From: Ketobacter sp.
Lineage (GTDB): Bacteria; Pseudomonadota; Gammaproteobacteria; Pseudomonadales; Ketobacteraceae
Length of the DNA stretch: 64,000 bases
Assembly (NCBI RefSeq): GCF_003671495.1
Contig: NZ_RCHN01000013.1
Coordinates: forward strand, 62,001-126,000
Direction: 5' to 3'
Position 1 is the first letter of the stretch; the number at the start of each line of letters is the position of its first letter. Positions 35,654 to 44,705 of this stretch are shown piece by piece. Below the pieces are notes generated by a model. It was not told the DNA's origin and made no database searches. It worked only from the letters and a program-made list of their open reading frames with translations. The position numbers and the translations under genes were made by a program.

Positions 35654-36883
35654 CTACAGCAGGCTGCCCACCGCCACCACTCCGGCAAATCCCACACTGT
35701 AGGCCACCAGCAGATAGCCTGAATAGCGCAGGTACGTGCCAAAGGTCAGGCCCTCCACTTTGCTCATGGCCACCACCCCCGCCGCCGAGCCGATGGCCAG
35801 CAGGGAACCACCCACACCGACCGCGTAGGTGAGGGTCAACCATTCGCGCACGCTCATGCTGATACCGGATTTCAACAGCGCCGCCGTCAGCGGGACGTTG
35901 TCAAACAATGCCGACAACAACCCCACCACAAAATTGGCCGCCATGGCCGGCAGGTATTGGTACAGGTCAGGGAAATAGGCCAGCACACCCAGCTCCTTGA
36001 GCATGCCCACCAACAGCAGCACCCCGAGGAAGAACAACAGGGTGTCGAATTCAATGCGGCGCACATAATCCAGGATGGGCTCGTCGCGGTTCATAAACTG
36101 CACCACCATAAACATCAGGGACAGGCCGAACAGGAACGACAGCACCGGCGGAATGCCGAACGCCACATTGCCGCCGATGGTGGACACAATGGTGAGGAAG
36201 AACAATCCGCCGATTAACAGGTCGCCGCGATTGAACGGGGCCTCCTGTTTTTCGAAATGCAGTTCGGACTTCAACGGCAGGGACAGCATCCACGCCAACA
36301 GCAACACGGCGGACATCGCCGGCAACACCAGCAACAGCAAATGGGGAATGGCCACTTTACCGGCCAGGAAGATCATCAAGGTAGTCACATCACCGGTGAT
36401 GAGGGCGGCACCACCGGCGTTGGTGGCAAACACCACCAGCACCACGTAACGCATCAACTTGTCGCGGGGCAGCTTCAGGCTCAGCAACACGGTGATGCAC
36501 ACCAGGGTACAGGTCACGTTGTCCGCCATGGACGAGAATACGAAGGCGAACAGGCCGGTGATCATCATCAACGAACGTTCACCCAGTTGGGCCGGCAACA
36601 GGCGGTTGACGATGCCGTCAATCAGGCCCTTGCTGGACAGGTAGGCCACAAAGGTCATGGCCGCCATCAGGAACAGCCACAGGGTGGCGATATCCAGCAG
36701 GTTTTCGTTCAGCGCCGCCATCAGCTCCGGGGTCTCCAGATGCCCCGGCGGCGCAATGAAAAACAGCACCCAAACCAACGACCCGAAAAACAGGGTGGTT
36801 TTGGCTTTATCAATATGGACGATATCTTCGATGACGATGGAAAGAAATCCCAGGGCCACCAGGACAAGCAAGACAGCTGACAT
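35654..36883 (-). CDS. nhaD: Na+/H+ antiporter NhaD
   Basis: 409 residues with about 11-13 TM segments. The N-terminus (LVLVALGFLSIVIEDIVHID) and blocks such as FSSMADNVTCTLVCITVLLS, LVVFATNAGGAALITGDVTT and LLSALFDNVPLTAALLKSGI are typical of NhaD, an inner-membrane sodium/proton exchanger common in marine or halotolerant bacteria. Paired half-repeats around the DN motifs (SMADN, LFDN) fit ion-transporter-superfamily topology. Monocistronic, diverging from the pilin-propeller pair. Confidence 0.88.
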   Translation of the reverse strand: MSAVLLVLVALGFLSIVIEDIVHIDKAKTTLFFGSLVWVLFFIAPPGHLETPELMAALNENLLDIATLWLFLMAAMTFVAYLSSKGLIDGIVNRLLPAQLGERSLMMITGLFAFVFSSMADNVTCTLVCITVLLSLKLPRDKLMRYVVLVVFATNAGGAALITGDVTTLMIFLAGKVAIPHLLLLVLPAMSAVLLLAWMLSLPLKSELHFEKQEAPFNRGDLLIGGLFFLTIVSTIGGNVAFGIPPVLSFLFGLSLMFMVVQFMNRDEPILDYVRRIEFDTLLFFLGVLLLVGMLKELGVLAYFPDLYQYLPAMAANFVVGLLSALFDNVPLTAALLKSGISMSVREWLTLTYAVGVGGSLLAIGSAAGVVAMSKVEGLTFGTYLRYSGYLLVAYSVGFAGVVAVGSLL

Positions 36884-37089
36884 GGCATATTCCTGATAGA
36901 GTGGAGAGGTGGAGACTGCGCGGATTCTATACCAAGCCAGCCCGCGAATCGAGCCGGCGCCGGTGTCCTTTTGCGAATGCTTGTGCCCTGGCTGCAGGGA
37001 GGAAAGGACTCATCCCCAAGATTTTTACACTATACTCAAGAATTCAATAGGTTATCCATTCTTGTCAGCCCAGGGGTCCAACCAGAACG

Positions 37090-38517
37090 ATGCTGCGCTT
37101 TGTTTCGTCCGCCGTTATCCTCACCGTCCTGTTAGTGGTGTTTGTGGGGCGCTGTCACTACAACACCGTGTCGGTAGGCGCGCTGGGTTCAGTGTACGAC
37201 GCCGTATCGACGGTGGCCCACGTCAAACAATTAATTGACCGCTACTACTACGATCACCAGCAACTGCCGGGCAGCAACCTGGAGCTGCGCCAGCCGGACC
37301 CGCTGCAGTTCGGTCGGCGTGCCGCGCTGCTGAAACAGGTGGAGGTATTGCCGGGGGGCATTCTTTACGCGGTGTTCACAGCGGAAAACAAAGAGCGCAA
37401 CGTGGAGCTGGTATTCACCCCCGAAACCGACGGCAAATACCGCCTCAAGTGGCAGTGCACCAGTTATAACCTGACGGAGGCACTGCGGGAGGCCCTGTTG
37501 ACGCCCTGCGCCGACAGCGATGCACCGTTCGACCGGGAACATTTCGCCCGCCAGGAAGCCATAGCCCGATCCGCCGATACCTATCTGGAGCAGGTCACCG
37601 CCGCCCAGCGCCAGATCACCCCCACTCAAGTGGAAACCGTGGATTGCTCGCCCCTGCAAACGGCGGCGGACGACTTCCTGCACATCACCGCAGACCAGCT
37701 GTCATACTGGACGCTGTCCCCACAGCCTGAACTGCAATACCAGTTGCCGCGGCCAGAAGGCAGCCCGGCCACCGCCTACTGGGCGGTGCGGGGTAAGCTG
37801 TACCTGTACCAAGGCAGCCGCCTGGCGCAATTTGACGCCGACCGCCCTGCCGGAATCAGCTCGCGGGTGAATCTGCTGCAGCCCCATCGCTTCCGGCGCC
37901 AGGGTGAATTGTTGCTGGCGGATTCCGGCATCGGCATCACCCGCATCGACCTGTGCCCACCCCAGCCCAAAATCCGCGACAACTATCTGCTGGAGCTGGG
38001 TGCCTACAACCAGATCCGGGATTTTATCTTGGACAACGGCCTGGTATATCTCACTGCCCAGGAGGCACAACGCACCGATGCCAGCGCCGCGCTGCAGGTG
38101 GTAAGCCTGCGTTCCAACCGCCCGCTGGGCTTTCTCAAACTGGAAGGCCAGGGCGGGGGCATCGCCCTCTCCGGACGTCGGGCCTTCGTGGCCAACGGCA
38201 GTCACGGCATCGCCCTGGTGGATGTGTTTGATCCCACCATTCCCCGGCTGCTGAAGCGGGTGGCCACCATGGATTTTGCCAGCGACCTGCTGCTGCATGA
38301 GCAGCACTTGCTGGTGGCGGATCGCCTGGCGGGGCTGCGCGTCTATCGTTTGACCGAAGACAGCCTGGTGGAAACCCAGGTGCTGACCACCGACGGCGCC
38401 GCCATTCAATTGCAGGAATTTGATCACAGTTACGTGGGCGTGCGCTTCAAGGACGGCACCAGCGCCCTGTACCAATGGCAGGATAACAAGGTGACCCCCG
38501 TTGCACTCCATCGCTAA
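37090..38517 (+). CDS. membrane-anchored pilin-like domain fused to a beta-propeller (A)
   Basis: 475 residues. One TM helix (~5-22), continuing into an amphipathic helix. Residues ~50-140 look like the globular part of type IV pilins: RYYYDHQQLPGSNLELRQP, then VFTAENK..VELVFTPE, then RLKWQCTSYNL and a closing Cys140, equivalent to the pilin disulfide loop. However, the GF(T)LIE prepilin cleavage site is absent, so the TM should stay uncleaved. The remaining ~300 residues form repeated beta units with LVIVD-like motifs (IALVDVFDPTIPRLL), probably a propeller. Its last 17 bases overlap gene B. I know no characterised protein with this architecture. Confidence 0.8.
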   Translation: MLRFVSSAVILTVLLVVFVGRCHYNTVSVGALGSVYDAVSTVAHVKQLIDRYYYDHQQLPGSNLELRQPDPLQFGRRAALLKQVEVLPGGILYAVFTAENKERNVELVFTPETDGKYRLKWQCTSYNLTEALREALLTPCADSDAPFDREHFARQEAIARSADTYLEQVTAAQRQITPTQVETVDCSPLQTAADDFLHITADQLSYWTLSPQPELQYQLPRPEGSPATAYWAVRGKLYLYQGSRLAQFDADRPAGISSRVNLLQPHRFRRQGELLLADSGIGITRIDLCPPQPKIRDNYLLELGAYNQIRDFILDNGLVYLTAQEAQRTDASAALQVVSLRSNRPLGFLKLEGQGGGIALSGRRAFVANGSHGIALVDVFDPTIPRLLKRVATMDFASDLLLHEQHLLVADRLAGLRVYRLTEDSLVETQVLTTDGAAIQLQEFDHSYVGVRFKDGTSALYQWQDNKVTPVALHR

Positions 38518-39961
38518 ACCCATTCAAATTGGCGCTGCCGTTATCCTGATTCTGCTGCTGGTGTGGTTTGTGATGGCCTACAGTCGCTACCAGGAAGGTC
38601 TTGAACAGGCGGCGGACATCTTGGGCGGCCTCAACAAGATGCGTCAGGAATACATCATCGCCTTTCAAAGCCAGGGCCACTTTCCGCGCAGCAATACCGA
38701 AGCCCGACTGCCGGCCCCGGAAGCGGCCCGCTTCGGCGCCATCGAAGCGGCCGTGGTCATGAAAGACGAGCGTCTGTACCTGCGCATCCTGGACCACACC
38801 GGCGCCCGCAGCCAGCTGTTCCTGACGCCAGAAATGAACTCCAATAATCAGTTCAGCTGGTTCTGCCGCTCCCCCGACCTGAGTGAATTCCTGCAGGAAA
38901 ACCTGTTCCAGGGTTGCCAGCGCACCACCGAAACCCTCACGTTGGAACAGGCCGCCGCCTTGCAGGGCAAGCCCAGACCCAAACGCGGGCAGCCGCAACC
39001 GGCGAAACTGGACATCAAGCTGCCACCACCGCCCCCGGCTCCGGAACCCGAGCCCATCAAGCCCTGCGAGGTTTCCGCCCCGAGGGAGCTGCTGATCCAC
39101 GACCACGGCATCGGGATCTGGGATTTCAGCGCCACACCGGTGCTGGAAGACTACATCCCCATCGAGCTGGCCAACCCCACGGCCATCGCCGCCCGCATCG
39201 GCAGTGTGCTGTTCATCGCCAAGGGCAACTACATTCACTACGCCGACACCCGCAAGCAGCCGGTTGCATTGCAAAAGAGCAGTGTCTGGATCAAACCCGG
39301 CACCCGCATTTACAGCGTCGGCCAGCAACTGCTATGGATCACACCGGAGAATCAACTGTTTGTGGGGGATGTCTGCTACCCGCCCAACATCCGCATCATC
39401 CACAACACCAAGCTGCGCATGTCCGGGCGGGATCTGGCCAGCCTGAAAGTGGCGGAGGGCAAACTGCACCTGTTGAGCCGCTACCCCTCCGACTGGTCCA
39501 ACCGCAGCAAACTCGACATTTATGGCATCAAGAACAACGGCACCCTGGTGCACGCTTTCAGCTTCAGTTTCACCGGCTTTGCCAGCAGCATGTATCGGGA
39601 GGAACCGTACCTGCTCATTGCCAATGGGCGGGACGGGCTGTCCATCAAGCAACGCACCTCCGATTTCCGTTGGATGGAAACCGAAGCCATTTCCGCCATG
39701 GATTTTGTGATGGATGCGGTGATCAAGGACAACACCCTGTGGGTGGCGGACCGCAGCGCCGGTTTGATTATCTATCGCCGCCGCTCTGGCAAAGAACCCT
39801 GGGAACAGGTGGACCAGCGGGAGTTCGAGTTTCCCGCGTTCGAATTACGCTGGTTTGAACACGGTATTCTGGTGAGCAGCGCCACCCGTCACGCCTGGGT
39901 GGCCCATGACGGCAGCAAGGCGCTGCCGTTACAGCCGCCTAGCGCCCCGGAATCTCGCTGA
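38501..39961 (+). CDS. membrane-anchored pilin-like domain fused to a beta-propeller (B)
   Basis: 486 residues, a diverged paralogue of gene A. TM ~8-26; helix; pilin-like domain ~45-140 (SQGHFPRSNTEARLPAPE, RSQLFLTPEMNSNNQFSWFC with Cys122, and FQGC with Cys139). A proline-rich linker (LPPPPPAPEPEPIKP) at ~168-182 joins it to a ~300-residue propeller (YIHYADTRKQP, LWITPENQLFVGD, TLWVADRSAGLIIYRR). No prepilin peptidase site. The start is TTG 38501 with AAGGTG 7 bases upstream, overlapping A by 17 bases, so A and B are an operon and may form a complex. Convergent with the DUF4124 gene, overlapping it by 23 bases. Confidence 0.8.
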   Translation: MHSIAKPIQIGAAVILILLLVWFVMAYSRYQEGLEQAADILGGLNKMRQEYIIAFQSQGHFPRSNTEARLPAPEAARFGAIEAAVVMKDERLYLRILDHTGARSQLFLTPEMNSNNQFSWFCRSPDLSEFLQENLFQGCQRTTETLTLEQAAALQGKPRPKRGQPQPAKLDIKLPPPPPAPEPEPIKPCEVSAPRELLIHDHGIGIWDFSATPVLEDYIPIELANPTAIAARIGSVLFIAKGNYIHYADTRKQPVALQKSSVWIKPGTRIYSVGQQLLWITPENQLFVGDVCYPPNIRIIHNTKLRMSGRDLASLKVAEGKLHLLSRYPSDWSNRSKLDIYGIKNNGTLVHAFSFSFTGFASSMYREEPYLLIANGRDGLSIKQRTSDFRWMETEAISAMDFVMDAVIKDNTLWVADRSAGLIIYRRRSGKEPWEQVDQREFEFPAFELRWFEHGILVSSATRHAWVAHDGSKALPLQPPSAPESR

Positions 39962-40622
39962 CCTTGTATTCCAGGTCGTAGAGTTCATCCTGGAACTGGT
40001 AGTAGCAATCTCGCCAGCGTTGCCACAGCACTTCGGTGCCGGGCTGGTTGGGGTCCCGATAGGGCTCACTGCCGCATTGCTTGTCGCGCTTGGCCTTGAG
40101 GCGGGCAATCTGCTGGTTCAGCTGGTTGGCTTCTTCCTGCAATGAGGAGCGGACCTTTTCCACCTCCCCGTTCTGCTTGTCCACCCATTGAATGGCACAC
40201 TGCAGATCACGTTTGCGCTGCCCGGCTTCAGAGGGATCACGGGACAGGTTGTAGCGCCCCATGTACATGCGAAAGCGCACATTGTTCAGGTCTGTATCGC
40301 CTTCCATTTCACTCTGCCAGGCCTGGCGCAGATCCGGCAGTTCCAGATAGCCCTCCGGTTCCTTCGGGTTGAGGGAGGGCAGCATGATCTCACCACAATA
40401 CTGCTTGTTGCCTACACTGCGCACCTGGGACGCGCTTTCACCACTAACGCTCATCTCATCCACTTTTACCCCCTGTTGCTCTTGCGCCGGCTGGGGCGGA
40501 GGAGGAAACTGGCTGTAAGTGACATTACCCTCTTCGTCGACAATTTTATAGAACTTGCCCGCCTGGGCCTGGAAAGATGCCAATAGAAACAAACAGATAC
40601 ACAGGATGAAACGCAGACTCAT
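39939..40622 (-). CDS. DUF4124 domain secreted protein
   Basis: 227 residues. Cleavable signal peptide (FILCICLFLLASFQAQA), then a DUF4124 domain (KFYKIVDEEGNVTYSQFPPP), followed by a helical, charged region with Cys residues (KQYCGEIML, LQCAIQWVD, KQCGSEP, RDCYYQF). It ends inside the 3' end of pilin-propeller gene B (23-base convergent overlap), and diverges from the small lipoprotein gene with only 42 bases between them. Periplasmic; function unknown, as for the family. Confidence 0.8.
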   Translation of the reverse strand: MSLRFILCICLFLLASFQAQAGKFYKIVDEEGNVTYSQFPPPPQPAQEQQGVKVDEMSVSGESASQVRSVGNKQYCGEIMLPSLNPKEPEGYLELPDLRQAWQSEMEGDTDLNNVRFRMYMGRYNLSRDPSEAGQRKRDLQCAIQWVDKQNGEVEKVRSSLQEEANQLNQQIARLKAKRDKQCGSEPYRDPNQPGTEVLWQRWRDCYYQFQDELYDLEYKVSEIPGR

Positions 40623-40664
40623 GCTAACCCTACCCCAAAACCAGCCAACTGAAAAAAACCCAAT

Positions 40665-41123
40665 ATGACCCCAAGTCTAGTTCAAAACCGCCTGGCCGTA
40701 GTGTTGATTAGGATGGTGTCGATTGGACTGGTGGCAATGGGAGTGACAGGCTGCAGCACCCGGCCGCCGCTGCCGGAAGCGCTCCAGGGCCAGTCGTTGA
40801 TTGTGCTGGGGTTTACCACCAACCACGCCGAGCCGTATCAGGGTGGTACGCTCTACAAAGGCTTTGTGATGGAGGCCCTGGATGGCGCGCCGGCAGGCCC
40901 CCTGAGCCGCGATCAATACCTGTTGGTGGCACCGGGGGAACACCGGATCAGCGGCCATTGCTACTGGCGCTTGCGGGGTGTGCTCAGCTTTGACGAAGAC
41001 GATTTCACCGAGCCGGGCACGCTGACGCTCATCACCCGGCCCGACACCCGCTACACGATTCAGTCGGACATCGATGAATACAAATACCAGTGCCGGCTGA
41101 CGGTGGTGGAAACGGCCCATTGA
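40665..41123 (+). CDS. small lipoprotein of unknown function
   Basis: 152 residues. Lipoprotein signal ending MGVTGC, then a short beta-rich domain (LIVLGFTTNHAEPYQGG, YLLVAPGEHRISGHCYWRL, LTLITRPDTRYTIQSDIDEY) resembling small PEGA-like lipoproteins, with two further Cys in the mature chain. An ATG at 40713 is a possible alternative start. Convergent with the LPP20 gene (12-base gap). Confidence 0.65.
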   Translation: MTPSLVQNRLAVVLIRMVSIGLVAMGVTGCSTRPPLPEALQGQSLIVLGFTTNHAEPYQGGTLYKGFVMEALDGAPAGPLSRDQYLLVAPGEHRISGHCYWRLRGVLSFDEDDFTEPGTLTLITRPDTRYTIQSDIDEYKYQCRLTVVETAH

Positions 41124-41135
41124 CGGGGGCCAGGT

Positions 41136-42167
41136 TTACCCCTCGCTGGACAACAGCTCAAACACGTAGCCGGGCAACTTGCTGTTGATTTCATCCCGCA
41201 AGCGCTGGGGCAACAGATTGGCTTCCGTGGAGGACACCTTCACCGGCCAGCGCTGCTTACCCAACACCTGGTTGCCATCCCGGAATACCAGTTCATAGGA
41301 ACCGCGCAACCAGAACCAGCCCTGCTTCTGCTCCACCGGCGCTACGTCCAGGCTGCCCTGCAACTGCAGATTGGACTGTTCCGCCAACGGCACCCCCAGG
41401 GTGGCCAGGGCCTGTTCGATCTCCGCCCGCAGGGAGTCGTCTTCGGCACTGACCTGGACCCGGAGCGACGTCAGGGCATTGCGAATCAGGGTTTCCACCG
41501 CCGCAGTATCATACTGGCCCTGCAGGCCGCGGCCGTCGGCCACGATCATCAGATTCTGATTGGCCTGATCCCGCTGGATCTGCGCCAGGCGGGCGCGTTT
41601 CAGGGCATTGAGAGCCGCCAGCGGACTCTGCGCCTGTTCACTGGCGTAGTTGATCAGATCCCGCACTTCCCGGTCCAACGACTGAATACTGTGCTGAAAA
41701 CGGGTGGCGGCCGGCTGCTTGGCCAGTATCGCCAGGGCATAAACCCGGCCCTGCTCCGTCTGCCACGATTCCACCACCTGGGCGCCGCTCAACACCTGGC
41801 GGGCCTCGGTGGTCACGGTACGGGTGATCTCGTGCTGGTTGCTGACCACCGGCTGACCCTGGGCCGCGCTCACGGTGGCACTGCTGAAATCCATACTGGA
41901 ATCCTGCACCGCCACTTCAAAAATCTTGGCCAGATTGGCCGTGGCCCGGTCTGCCGCCGTGTTGCGGTCATCGGCCGATCCCACCGCCGTGAGGTGGGTG
42001 GCGGCGGGATAAGCGGATTCCGGTTGATCGATCCATTGCGGTTTGCCGCCGGTACTGCTGCAGCTCGCCAGCAGCCACAGTAAGGGCAGCGCCAGGCCGC
42101 AGGCTACAGCCCTGAGCGCGCGTGGCTGGCTGGAAACGGGGCGGGTGGTTTTATCATTGCGCAGCAT
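41136..42167 (-). CDS. LPP20-family lipoprotein, long form
   Basis: About 343 residues. Lipoprotein signal ending LLASC, then the LPP20 domain (PQWIDQPESAYPAATHLTAV, GSADDRNTAADRATANLAKI). The following ~250 residues include a helical part and a C-terminal beta domain (VQVSAEDDSLRAEIEQALA, QGWFWLRGSYELVFRDGNQ). The start at 42167 has AGGAGA 5 bases upstream and lies 13 bases inside the end of the COG3014 gene. It is the last of four lipoprotein genes (LPP20, LpoB, COG3014, LPP20) on this strand. Probably an outer-membrane accessory factor for cell-wall synthesis; inferred from the LpoB neighbour. Confidence 0.8.
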   Translation of the reverse strand: MLRNDKTTRPVSSQPRALRAVACGLALPLLWLLASCSSTGGKPQWIDQPESAYPAATHLTAVGSADDRNTAADRATANLAKIFEVAVQDSSMDFSSATVSAAQGQPVVSNQHEITRTVTTEARQVLSGAQVVESWQTEQGRVYALAILAKQPAATRFQHSIQSLDREVRDLINYASEQAQSPLAALNALKRARLAQIQRDQANQNLMIVADGRGLQGQYDTAAVETLIRNALTSLRVQVSAEDDSLRAEIEQALATLGVPLAEQSNLQLQGSLDVAPVEQKQGWFWLRGSYELVFRDGNQVLGKQRWPVKVSSTEANLLPQRLRDEINSKLPGYVFELLSSEG

Positions 42168-43455
42168 GGGTTTCTCCTGATTCTGGGGGCTCCGGTAACG
42201 CGGGCCAGACATAGACCTGATCCGTCAGACTGCTGGCCAGCACCACAGCGCGACCGCGACGGCTGAATTCCGCCAGGGGCGGCAGCGCCTGCCCCTTTTC
42301 CAGTACCTGCACCGGGCCCTGCAGTGAGGTGGTGATGCGGGCCACCTGGATACTGGCGGGCAGCATGTTCCAACTGCGCACATCCGCCTGCTCCGACACC
42401 ACAGTGGCAATGTTCATCAATATCCCGGAAAAATCATTCTTGCTCTGGGCTTCCTGCACCATTTTGTACTTGGCCACCGCGCGCACGGTGGCCGCCGCCA
42501 GAATCTTGGCCCGTTCTGCCTCCAGATCCTCCCGCGCCCGCACTTCCAGGTTCTCCAGAATGTTGCTGCGCTGGCGTTGCACCTCTCCCGCCAGGGTCAG
42601 CTCCCGGGGCAGATAGGTAGAATTGCGATAGTGTGGCATGACCACGCTCACCATGGTGTCCACCTCCGCATCAAACACCGAAATGCGGGTCTCGGTCTTG
42701 CTGCTCACCACCCCATCCAGATACACCAGGAACCATTCCCCTTCGTCGGCAGCGGGCAATTGTGCTTCGCGTCCGAATTGCTGGCTGAACTGCTGGTACT
42801 CCTGCTGGAAACCCTGCCGGCGGGTGAGGTTCAGCAGGCTGGTTTGCAGTGCCTGCGGAATGGGCTCGCCGCGGTCACGCAGAATGCTGTAACAGCGGCG
42901 ATAACTGATCAGGGCATCGTCCCGTTCCCCGTTCAATTCGTAGATCAGCCCAGCCATAAAGCGGGCGCTCGCCAGTTGCCCGGCGGTGCTGTCTTCCTTG
43001 GCCAATTGCTGCATGGTGACATTGGCCTGCAACATTTCCACCCGGGCGCCGTCCAGATCACCCTCCAGCAGATACCCCAGGGCCAGCATTACATGCACTA
43101 ACACCTGATCGGTGGGCGTGCCGTTGTAAGTGCGCAGGGTTTCGTTGGCCGTCAGCGCCGCCAGGTTCTCGGTAACGCTCACGGCCTGCGCAAACTGCAG
43201 GATGGATTTGGCCTCGTTCAGGTCCTGGCGACTGCCCTGCCAATCCCCCAGGTACAGTTTCAGTACCCCGGTGTTCAACCTGTACTGGGCCAGATCCCGG
43301 TCCGCCGGCACCAGGGTCTGCAGGCGATCCAATGTCGCCTGGGGGCCTGCCACCGCAAGGGAGGCCGCCGCCTGGTTCACCTGCCAGGCACTGCATCCCT
43401 GCAAAACCAAAACGGCGCTGCACAGCAGTGTCAGCGCCAGAGATTGCAACATCAT
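42154..43455 (-). CDS. COG3014-type TPR lipoprotein
   Basis: 433 residues. Lipoprotein signal ending VLQGC, then TPR-like helices (AGPQATLDRLQTLVPADRD, LNTGVLKLYLGDWQGSRQDL, YELNGERDDALISYRRCYSI). A beta-rich section with a charged helix (EGEWFLVYLDGVVSSKTETR and VRAREDLEAERAKILAAATV) follows. I recognise it as the COG3014 family, which commonly sits beside LpoB- and LPP20-type genes. It overlaps the downstream LPP20 gene by 14 bases and starts 9 bases after lpoB, so it is in the operon. Confidence 0.8.
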   Translation of the reverse strand: MMLQSLALTLLCSAVLVLQGCSAWQVNQAAASLAVAGPQATLDRLQTLVPADRDLAQYRLNTGVLKLYLGDWQGSRQDLNEAKSILQFAQAVSVTENLAALTANETLRTYNGTPTDQVLVHVMLALGYLLEGDLDGARVEMLQANVTMQQLAKEDSTAGQLASARFMAGLIYELNGERDDALISYRRCYSILRDRGEPIPQALQTSLLNLTRRQGFQQEYQQFSQQFGREAQLPAADEGEWFLVYLDGVVSSKTETRISVFDAEVDTMVSVVMPHYRNSTYLPRELTLAGEVQRQRSNILENLEVRAREDLEAERAKILAAATVRAVAKYKMVQEAQSKNDFSGILMNIATVVSEQADVRSWNMLPASIQVARITTSLQGPVQVLEKGQALPPLAEFSRRGRAVVLASSLTDQVYVWPALPEPPESGETHAAQ

Positions 43456-43464
43456 CGACGGTGA

Positions 43465-44052
43465 TCAGTAACGCAATTTGGCGTTCTTCACGTATTTCTT
43501 GATTTTCTTCTGACCCAGCCAGACTTTGCGGTTATCCGCCATGCTGATCAGGGTCAGGTCCACCTGGTAATACCGCACCTGTTCCTTGCCTTCCACGTCG
43601 ATGATGGTATTGATCTGGCCCTGCATCATGAAATCAGCCCCCAGCTCCTGGCCGGCTGCGTTGCGGGTATCCTCCCGTGCGTTCAGATCCTGGTCCATGC
43701 GTTCATCACGAACTTCGCCGCGGTCGTCGCGGGAGGCTACAAAATCCACCCGGCCGGAATTGATCAGGGCCCGTTCCATGTCCGCCACAAAGGTTTTCAC
43801 GTTGATGTGCTCGTGACTCAGGTTACGCACGGTGCCCACGATCACCACCGGCCGCTTGCCGGTGCGACCGGCGAACTCACCAATCCAGGGACGGGACAAG
43901 GCATCCTGGATCATTTCCTCCGCCACCAGGCGGGAATCGGTGTCGTTCCAGGCGCCACTCAGGTCGATGGTGCTGTCCGGTGCAACCCGCTCCACCGAAG
44001 TGGCACAGGCGGCAAGGAACAGGGCGGCACAGAGGAGAATCCAATGCTTCAT
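43465..44052 (-). CDS. lpoB: penicillin-binding protein activator LpoB family
   Basis: 195 residues. Lipoprotein signal ending FLAACA, then IDLSGAWNDTDSRLVAEEMI, RPVVIVGTVRNLSHEHINVK and LGADFMMQGQINTIIDVEGK, the conserved LpoB-family fold. In E. coli, LpoB is an outer-membrane lipoprotein that activates the peptidoglycan synthase PBP1B. It lacks the long Pro-rich linker of E. coli LpoB, as in many other families. Its ATG overlaps the TAA of the upstream LPP20 gene (TAATG), so translation is coupled. Confidence 0.85.
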   Translation of the reverse strand: MKHWILLCAALFLAACATSVERVAPDSTIDLSGAWNDTDSRLVAEEMIQDALSRPWIGEFAGRTGKRPVVIVGTVRNLSHEHINVKTFVADMERALINSGRVDFVASRDDRGEVRDERMDQDLNAREDTRNAAGQELGADFMMQGQINTIIDVEGKEQVRYYQVDLTLISMADNRKVWLGQKKIKKYVKNAKLRY

Positions 44053-44600
44053 TATTCGGTTTCCTTCATGAATCGGTCAAAGTTGGCGTTGGCTTTTTGC
44101 TGATAGTACTGCTTGAAATTCTGGGACAGTTTGCCGGCGGTGGTGATGGCATCATCCAGCGCTTTCATGTCCATTTCGGCAAAGGAGTAAATGTTGCCGG
44201 AGTTCTTGTCCTTCCAGCGGCCCTTGATCTTGGCGCCGTTCAGCACCGTCTGGGTGCTGCTGCTCAGGGTCTGCTGGATGCTGCTGGTGGCGGTGTCACC
44301 GGTGCTGGCGGCGTAATCATCCAGGGTATGATCAATGTAGGTGGACACCATACGTGCCACCTCGGCCCGGGCCCGGGTATCCGCCGTGGAGGTCTGCAGG
44401 GATTCGTCATTCAGGGGTGGTGCAAAGGCCACGCCGAAAACAAAGCGACCGTCGTCATTGTCCACGGCCTGGGTGCCTTCGTTGACCCAGTCCGGGGCGC
44501 CACTGATCCCGAGGTCACTTTCAATGGTGGGGGAGCTGCTGCAGGCAGCCAGAATCGAAACCAGCAACAGAGCGGACAAACCGCGGCATGCGCGCACCAT
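44052..44600 (-). CDS. LPP20-family lipoprotein, short form
   Basis: 182 residues. Lipoprotein signal ending SILAAC, then an LPP20-type domain (APDWVNEGTQAVDNDDGRFV, STADTRARAEVARMVSTYID) and a helical C-terminus (DAITTAGKLSQNFKQYYQQK). First gene of the lpoB operon; a 105-base gap separates it from the OmcA/MtrC-type gene upstream on the same strand, and I see no strong terminator there. Function probably linked to LpoB; inferred only from context. Confidence 0.8.
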   Translation of the reverse strand: MVRACRGLSALLLVSILAACSSSPTIESDLGISGAPDWVNEGTQAVDNDDGRFVFGVAFAPPLNDESLQTSTADTRARAEVARMVSTYIDHTLDDYAASTGDTATSSIQQTLSSSTQTVLNGAKIKGRWKDKNSGNIYSFAEMDMKALDDAITTAGKLSQNFKQYYQQKANANFDRFMKETE

Positions 44601-44705
44601 GGTGATTACTCCTTAATCAAAGTCGTTATTATGATTCTAATACCTGTTCAAGCTTAATGGATTACGTCGCGCTAATCGAACAAGTTGCATAAAAGCGGAC
44701 AAATA

